Shown piece after piece: positions 59,012 to 64,000 of a stretch of DNA of 64,000 nucleotides; positions within the stretch are counted from its first letter, which is position 1; each line of letters begins with the position of its first letter. A program made the translations under genes and the position numbers. The DNA comes from Sporichthya brevicatena (lineage in GTDB: Bacteria > Actinomycetota > Actinomycetes > Sporichthyales > Sporichthyaceae), in NCBI RefSeq assembly GCF_039525035.1, contig NZ_BAAAHE010000036.1, forward strand, positions 1-64,000, read 5' to 3'. The notes beneath the pieces are model-generated. The model searched no databases. It was not told where the DNA came from and was given only the letters and a program-made list of their open reading frames with translations.

Positions 59012-59771
59012 CGCTGGCCTCCCCCAGGTAAGCAGCGCGCACGAGCTCGCTGTGCAGGGCCTGTTGTGTGGTGCCCTCGTAGATGATCTTTCCGAAGTCG
59101 AGGACGTAGATCCGCTCGCAGATCTCGGCGACGAGCGGCATGTCGTGCTCGACGATGAGGATCCCGGTGCCGGTGTCCGCCACGAAGTCCGTCAGGACCT
59201 TCCCGAACACGTGCGTCTCGGAGACGTCCAGACCGGACGACGGCTCGTCGAGCAGGAGGAACTTGAACGGTGTCGCGATGGCCCGGGCCAGTTCGACGAG
59301 CCGGCGATGACCGGTCGACAGGTCACCGACCGTCTTGTTGGCCAGGTGCGTGATGCCGCAGCGCTCCATCGCCTCGTTCGCTCGCCGGTTGACCTCCGCC
59401 GCCTCCTTGCGGGTGGCGTAGATCTGACCGAGGAGCCGGAAGCTCGAGAAGTGCGCGGACGGACCGGTCCGCACGTTCTCGGCCACCGAGAGGCTCTCGA
59501 ACAGCTCCATCCGCTGGAACGTGCGACCCAGGCCGTGGTGCGCCCGGTTCGACGTGCGGTGGCCGTCCAGCCGGTGATCCCCGAGCTGCACGGTGCCCGA
59601 GGTCGGGCGGTTGCGGCCGGTGCACGCGTTGAAGAAGGTCGTCTTGCCGGCGCCGTTGGGCCCGATCAGCCCGGTGATGGTGCCGCCCTTCGCGTACACG
59701 GTCGCGTCGTTGACCGCGGTGATGCCACCGAACTTCACGGTGACGTTGCGGACGTCGAGATCGACGCTCAC
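59004..59771 (-). CDS. ABC transporter ATP-binding protein, LivG type
   Basis: The 255-residue ATPase has Walker A GPNGAGKT (37-44), a signature spelled LSTGHRR (the usual LivG form is LSYGQQR, from memory) and Walker B FLLLDEPSSGLD. The fold around TSNRAHHGLGRTFQRMELFESLSVAENV matches LivG. The changed signature motif is still compatible with ATP binding because the Ser-x-Gly core is kept. Start and stop overlap both neighbours. It forms the second ATPase of this importer. Confidence 0.9.
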   Translation of the reverse strand: MSVDLDVRNVTVKFGGITAVNDATVYAKGGTITGLIGPNGAGKTTFFNACTGRNRPTSGTVQLGDHRLDGHRTSNRAHHGLGRTFQRMELFESLSVAENVRTGPSAHFSSFRLLGQIYATRKEAAEVNRRANEAMERCGITHLANKTVGDLSTGHRRLVELARAIATPFKFLLLDEPSSGLDVSETHVFGKVLTDFVADTGTGILIVEHDMPLVAEICERIYVLDFGKIIYEGTTQQALHSELVRAAYLGEASVA

Positions 59772-61780
59772 TGCTCGCCTCCTCTTCCGCCGGTCCCGCT
59801 GCCGACCAGCTCCCGGGAGTCCGGACGCTCGACGGACGTGCGGAGCTGCACCGGCCGCACCGGGGTGGACGCCACGCGCTCACGGTTCGGGCTCCGGACA
59901 TCGCGCTCGGCGCCGAAGCGTCCGAGTCGCGCCACCCGGCCGGGAACGTCGAGCGCGGGCCAGATCGCCACCAGCACCGCGAGCGCACCGAAGATCACGC
60001 CCTGGTACTTGATGAAGGTCTCGGTGTTGAACGGCGGGTAGATCTTGATCAGCTGGAACAGGATCGCCGCGATCAGCGGGGAGGCGATCGGACGCCGACC
60101 GGCGAACCCGAGCACCGCCACCATGACGAGCGAGACCGTGATGTTGAACGGACCCGTGAGGGCACCACTCGCGCTGCCCGGGACGCCGGCGATCAGGACG
60201 CCGCCGACGGCCGCCATGGCCGAGGCCATGCAGAACACCACGACCCGCATGAGGTTCGTGTTCGCGCCGTGGGCGTCGAGCGCCACCGGCGAGTCGGACA
60301 TCGCACGGAGCAGGCTGCCCAGACGGCTCCGGCGGACCAGCAGGACCGCCGCGCCCATCAGGACCGCGACTATGAGGCAGAGGTAGTAGTAGCCCCGACT
60401 GGTAGTGAAGTCGATCCCGAGGATCACCGGGCGCGGGACCGCGATCTGCTGCACGTCACCGAACATGAACGGCGTCCCGTAGAACACCTGCTGCATGACG
60501 ATGCCGAAGCCGAACGTCGCGACCGCGACGTAGATGCCGGCGAGGCGGATGGCCGGGATGGCCACGATCGCACCGGCCGGGATGGCGACGAGCGCACCGA
60601 TGAGCACCGCGAGCGTCCACGGCACCCCGCGACCGAGCATGTGCCCGGCGGTGCCGGCACCGATCGCTGCGAAGGCCATTTGGCAGAGCGAGATCTGGCC
60701 CGACATCCAGACGAGCATCCCGAGCGAGGCGAAGACCACGAAGTAGCCCAGCATCGAGGCGTACTGCGTGATGTCCGTCGTCGGGACCACGAACGGGATC
60801 GCGACCAGGACCGCGAGGAGGGCGCCGAAGCCACCCCGCGTGACCGGCGGGCTGTACGTGCGGATCGGCTTCAGGCGGCGCGCGTTGCGAACTCCACGCT
60901 CCGTCAGTTTTCGCGCCGGCACGATCAGGAAGACGATGAACAACACCAGGAACGGCAGGTTCGCCGGGAGGAGCTGGATGGTCAGGTCGTCCGACCACTT
61001 GGTGGTCTGGGACGGCAGGTAGGCCACCAGGATGCCGATACCCATGGCGCCGACGACCGTCAGCGGAAGGCTCTCGAACCGCCCGACCGCCGCGGCACCG
61101 TAGGCCGCGATGACCAGGAGGATCAGCGTGTTGACCGACACACCGAGGCGCGGGGCGAGGAAGACACCCGAGACCGAGGCGAAGCAGCAGCCGACGATCC
61201 AGCTCAGGCGCCGCACGGTGGCCGGGTTGATCGCCTGCAGGCTGAGCAGGTTCGGGTCGTCGACGACCGCGGTCGTCGCCTTGCCGAGGCGGGTCTTCTC
61301 GAAGAAGAACCAGAGCGCAGCCGCCGCACCGAGGGAGAAGATCACGATCGCGACGTCCTCGACGGTCACCTGGAAGGTGTCGATCGTGAACAACGTGTCG
61401 CGGGGCAGATAGGGCTCCATGAAGATGTTCGCCGAACCGTAGACCGCCGTGCACAAAGACTGCAGGAGCACCAGGAGTCCGACGGTGGCGACCACCACCA
61501 TCACGGTGGGCGCGGTCGAGAGCAGCGACGCCAGTCGTTCGACGAGGAGACCGCCGATCACGCCGACGAGGAGCACGGACAGGGCGAAGGCCGGGGCCCA
61601 GTGCATGCCCTGCTTCATGTGCAGGTCGTAGAAGACGTACGCCGCAGCGGCCGCGATACCGCCGTGGGCAAAGTTGAAGATGCCCGAGGTCTTGTAGGTC
61701 AGGACCAGCCCGAGCGCGACCAGGGCGTAGATCGATCCGGCGCTGATGCCGGACGGGAGGAAGGTGATGAACTCTCTCAT
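59768..61780 (-). CDS. Fused LivH-LivM-type ABC permease
   Basis: The 670-residue protein joins both membrane subunits of a HAAT importer. Residues 1-290 resemble LivH (SAGSIYALVALGLVLTYKTSGIFNFAHG at the start) and residues 320-630 resemble LivM (FASLGMLVWMSGQISLCQMAF, then the GIYVAVATFGFG segment). A charged linker separates them and a basic, Arg-rich cytoplasmic tail of about 40 residues follows. The ATG overlaps the preceding stop by four bases. A single-chain permease fixes a 1:1 ratio of the halves. Confidence 0.9.
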   Translation of the reverse strand: MREFITFLPSGISAGSIYALVALGLVLTYKTSGIFNFAHGGIAAAAAYVFYDLHMKQGMHWAPAFALSVLLVGVIGGLLVERLASLLSTAPTVMVVVATVGLLVLLQSLCTAVYGSANIFMEPYLPRDTLFTIDTFQVTVEDVAIVIFSLGAAAALWFFFEKTRLGKATTAVVDDPNLLSLQAINPATVRRLSWIVGCCFASVSGVFLAPRLGVSVNTLILLVIAAYGAAAVGRFESLPLTVVGAMGIGILVAYLPSQTTKWSDDLTIQLLPANLPFLVLFIVFLIVPARKLTERGVRNARRLKPIRTYSPPVTRGGFGALLAVLVAIPFVVPTTDITQYASMLGYFVVFASLGMLVWMSGQISLCQMAFAAIGAGTAGHMLGRGVPWTLAVLIGALVAIPAGAIVAIPAIRLAGIYVAVATFGFGIVMQQVFYGTPFMFGDVQQIAVPRPVILGIDFTTSRGYYYLCLIVAVLMGAAVLLVRRSRLGSLLRAMSDSPVALDAHGANTNLMRVVVFCMASAMAAVGGVLIAGVPGSASGALTGPFNITVSLVMVAVLGFAGRRPIASPLIAAILFQLIKIYPPFNTETFIKYQGVIFGALAVLVAIWPALDVPGRVARLGRFGAERDVRSPNRERVASTPVRPVQLRTSVERPDSRELVGSGTGGRGGEQ

Positions 61781-62250
61781 GGGAGGCACACTCCGCAGGG
61801 GGTTCGACCGGCCCGCTCGTGCTCCGCGCGGGAGCGAGCGGTCCAATCACGGTCGGCGGCGAGAGCGCAACTCTCGCGGTGGTAGTGACGCAGGTCGTCC
61901 GCCCCGACGAGCGCAGGCTCGGTGGCCGGCGTGACGTCGAGCGACGCACGCCCCACGGGCACCAACTCGGGGACAGGGCCCAGCACGGCGACCCGTCGCA
62001 TCGACACCGCGCGCCGGCCCGCGATCAGCAGGGCGACCCCCGCTGCGTTGGCGAGGACCGTGCCGAGGACGGCGAGGCTGATGCCGGGGACCTGGTCGTC
62101 GTACACGACCTCGCTACTCACACGCGAGGAACCCACGACGAACAGGACGAGCCCGACGCCCACCACGGCGGACGCGAGGCCGACCATCTGGGGCGTCCAC
62201 GGCGCCAACGTCGACGAGGAGCGGCCCCGCGTTCGGCTACGCGTGCTCAC
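61777..62250 (-). CDS. Small membrane protein with predicted zinc-binding tail
   Basis: With the GTG at 62250 this is 157 residues. Two membrane helices lie at about 20-41 and 55-77. The C-terminal tail has HxxxC, then about 25 residues and AGRTPCGVCLP. This His, Cys, CxxC spacing ending in PCxxC resembles the small Ada-type or phage-like zinc-binding module with the pattern YHxxxC...AGYRPCKVC. Such tails bind zinc and sometimes DNA or protein. The start is set by frame and by a 14-base overlap with the previous gene. Location inside an ABC operon is unusual and no function is known. Confidence 0.6.
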   Translation of the reverse strand: MSTRSRTRGRSSSTLAPWTPQMVGLASAVVGVGLVLFVVGSSRVSSEVVYDDQVPGISLAVLGTVLANAAGVALLIAGRRAVSMRRVAVLGPVPELVPVGRASLDVTPATEPALVGADDLRHYHRESCALAADRDWTARSRAEHERAGRTPCGVCLP

Positions 62251-62635
62251 GGGAGGACACCGCGTTGGCGAGAGCAGGCTGCGTCGTGGCGGCCGAACCG
62301 TTGACCGCGCGGCTCTGGGACCGCTGGGCGACGTTGGCAGCGGAGGAGTCCGTGCCGTCGCTCCACCGGAGCACGCCGTCACCGAGGGCCTGCTCGATGC
62401 GGTCGAGCTTGCGCCACTCGTCCCGCAGGTCCGCGGAGATCCACAGGGTGGCCCCGAGACCGAGCATGAACAGACCGGCAATGCCGCCGGACACGATGTA
62501 GCGGGTCTGTTCGGCCAGGACCACGGAGTCGGCGACCCCGATGTAACCCGCGAAGAGCGCGATGACGCCGGCAAGCGTCAGGACGACTGCCGCGGTTCGA
62601 TCCCACTGCTTCTGCATGACATTGATGAGGTTCAT
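62237..62635 (-). CDS. Small two-helix membrane protein in the ABC operon
   Basis: The 132-residue protein (ATG 62635, GGAGTGG upstream) has two hydrophobic helices at about 12-32 and 41-62, then an amphipathic helix (DLRDEWRKLDRIEQAL) and a polar Ser/Ala/Asn-rich tail. I do not recognise it. It lies between the binding protein and the zinc-tail membrane protein, with a 14-base overlap to the latter, so it is made together with the transporter and could be an accessory subunit. Confidence 0.65.
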   Translation of the reverse strand: MNLINVMQKQWDRTAAVVLTLAGVIALFAGYIGVADSVVLAEQTRYIVSGGIAGLFMLGLGATLWISADLRDEWRKLDRIEQALGDGVLRWSDGTDSSAANVAQRSQSRAVNGSAATTQPALANAVSSREHA

Positions 62636-62716
62636 TACCACTCCGGGTCGGGTTGCTCGTCGCGAGCCGTTCTGCGATGGAGGTTCAGAGGGTGACCCTT
62701 CAGCGGGCCCAGTGGT

Positions 62717-62752
62717 GCTGTGCCCGGCAGCGTTCCTGCTGCCGGGCACAGC
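62717..62752 (-). terminator. Hairpin just after the binding-protein stop
   Basis: GCTGTGCCCGGCAG and CTGCCGGGCACAGC form a 14-bp perfect stem with an 8-base loop, starting 6 bases past the stop at 62759. Placed between binding protein and permease genes, it may stop most transcripts so that the binding protein is made in excess. Confidence 0.65.
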
Positions 62753-62758
62753 GGCAAA

Positions 62759-64000
62759 TCACTTGCTCTGCGGGTCGCTCGGGGCGATCACGTCGGTGCA
62801 CTGGAGCTTGGTGTCCACGGAGCCCCAGCCCTTGTTGGCCTTGTCCGAGGTCGCGCCGTACAGGCAGTACGGAACCTTCGGCGTGCCGCCCTTGTTGAAG
62901 GTGAGCGGACCGGAGAGGCCACCGAGCTCGGTGAACTTCTGGCCCTTGAACTCGTAGAGCGCGTCGAGGAACTGCGCCGTGGTCGGGTTCTCCGTGAGCT
63001 TGGTGCTCGCGGCGACCAGCAGAGCGCCCGCCTGCCAGCCGAGGCTGGCCGCGCCACCGGCGTTGTAGCCGGGGCGGAACTTCGCGACGGCCTGCTGGTA
63101 GTACTGCATCGCCGCGTTGCCCGGGAACTGGCCCTTGCCCGCCATCCACGGGAAGTGGTTCATCGGGACGTAGGTGCCGCCGAGGTTCGGGTTCCCGAGG
63201 AACTGAGCCTCGTTACCCACACCGAGCGGGTAGCCCAGCCACTGAGGCTTGTAGCCGACCTTGGCGCAGCTGTTGGCGAACCGGTTCTGCGTCGGAGCGT
63301 CGTTGGTCTGCGCCATGACGGTGACACCGGCGTTGCGCGCCGCGATGCACTGCGGCGTGTAGTCCGGCGAGGTGATGGAGATCTGCACCTGGTAGGCGGC
63401 CTCGACGCCGAACTTCGGTGCCAGTTCCTCGAACGCCCGGTTGATCTGGGTGCAGGCCTGCGGAACCTCGAGGCAGTAGTTGTTACCGACCTTCTTGGCG
63501 CCGAGTTGCTTGGCCTTGTTCAGGTAGCCGTAGGCGATCGACTGCGGCGGCGAGCCCTGCGGGAAGAGCAGGGGCTGCGTGAACCAGGTGTTGTTGGTCA
63601 GGTCGCCACCGATGATCGGGATGCCGGTCTCGTTGACGACCTTGATGATGCCGTCGACGGTGAGGACCTGGATGTTGCCGAGGAAGGCCAGGATCTTGTT
63701 GTTCTGGATCATCTTGCGACCCTCGGTGACCGCGGTGGCCGGGTCGCCCTGGTCGTCGGCGATGAACAGCTTGATCGGGTGGCCATTGAGGCCACCACAG
63801 GCGTTCTGCGACGCCACGAAGATCTGCAGCGCCGGGACGACCGGGCTGAACAGCTCACCGAGGACGCCCGAGAGCGTCGAGACATTGCCGATGTTGATCG
63901 GGGTGCCGGTCGCCGGCTTGCACGCGGCCTTGCCGCCGAAGATCGGCAGGTTGGCCAGCGCCGCGGTGCCCGTTGCCCCGCCGGAGGCGGACCCGCCACC
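62759..64000 (-). CDS. ABC substrate-binding protein, branched-chain type (5' end beyond the window)
   Basis: The frame runs to the window edge, giving 413 residues without the start; the signal region is missing. The visible N-terminus is Gly/Ala/Ser-rich (GGSASGGATGTAA), a linker like that after a lipobox. Then a type I binding fold starts at INIGNVSTLSGVLGE, with IKLFIADDQGDPATAV further on. It differs clearly from the two orphan binding proteins at 18.5 and 29.4 kb. It is the receptor of the LivFG-LivHM system downstream. The ligand is unknown; co-located genes favour a terpenoid or other hydrophobic acid over amino acids. Confidence 0.85.
   Translation of the reverse strand, partial: GGGSASGGATGTAALANLPIFGGKAACKPATGTPINIGNVSTLSGVLGELFSPVVPALQIFVASQNACGGLNGHPIKLFIADDQGDPATAVTEGRKMIQNNKILAFLGNIQVLTVDGIIKVVNETGIPIIGGDLTNNTWFTQPLLFPQGSPPQSIAYGYLNKAKQLGAKKVGNNYCLEVPQACTQINRAFEELAPKFGVEAAYQVQISITSPDYTPQCIAARNAGVTVMAQTNDAPTQNRFANSCAKVGYKPQWLGYPLGVGNEAQFLGNPNLGGTYVPMNHFPWMAGKGQFPGNAAMQYYQQAVAKFRPGYNAGGAASLGWQAGALLVAASTKLTENPTTAQFLDALYEFKGQKFTELGGLSGPLTFNKGGTPKVPYCLYGATSDKANKGWGSVDTKLQCTDVIAPSDPQSK

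Overview
The window is high-GC DNA with dense, often translationally coupled genes. It has GTG and TTG starts, lipoproteins with an LxAC lipobox, paired acyl-CoA dehydrogenases, WS/DGAT, a class I P450 cassette and several branched-chain-amino-acid-type ABC components. This points to an actinobacterium with a lipid- or terpenoid-catabolising lifestyle, of the mycolata, Frankia or Sporichthya kind. The genus cannot be fixed from the sequence. I saw no tRNA, rRNA, CRISPR array or phage genes.

Region 1 (1-16.4 kb) is a cell-surface glycan island. It has two FkbM-type methyltransferases and two very similar large proteins that fuse a family 2 glycosyltransferase to a CDP-glycerol:polyol-phosphate transferase domain. 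It also has two secreted GH16 glycan hydrolases (one lipoprotein, one free), two further GT2 enzymes and a three-gene nucleotide-sugar operon (4,6-dehydratase, nucleotidyltransferase, reductase). Together these could make, decorate and remodel a phosphopolymer or exopolysaccharide.

Region 2 (16.2-18.5 kb) is an IS1634-type insertion sequence between a complete GT2 gene and the 3' stump of a second copy of that gene. This marks an old tandem duplication that was later truncated.

Region 3 (18.5-36 kb) is a catabolic region. It has two orphan, closely related ABC substrate-binding lipoproteins, a pair of adjacent acyl-CoA dehydrogenases, a double-hotdog hydratase, an APH-like kinase and an epoxide-hydrolase-like enzyme. 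It also has three SDRs, an enoyl-CoA hydratase, a MarR regulator, an FAD amine-oxidase-like enzyme, a GAF-LuxR regulator and a thiolase. Together these can supply the steps of a beta-oxidation spiral for a bulky acyl-CoA.

Region 4 (36-49.6 kb) holds a complete class I P450 system (ferredoxin reductase, ferredoxin, P450) with an alcohol dehydrogenase and an SCP2 protein. Next come a TetR regulator with prephenate dehydratase, then a five-gene coupled operon for storage lipid: PlsB, HAD-PlsC, WS/DGAT and two alpha/beta hydrolases.

Region 5 (49.6-64 kb) has an FMN reductase, an NTF2-like protein, a secreted protein of unknown function, and an AtuA-family protein overlapping a phosphate acetyltransferase. 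It ends in a coupled ABC operon: a binding protein cut by the window edge, two small membrane proteins, a fused LivH-LivM permease, LivG, LivF and a membrane-anchored secreted protein, followed by a multi-pass membrane protein. The extra membrane and surface proteins, one with a predicted zinc-binding tail, make this the best candidate for a little-described uptake system.
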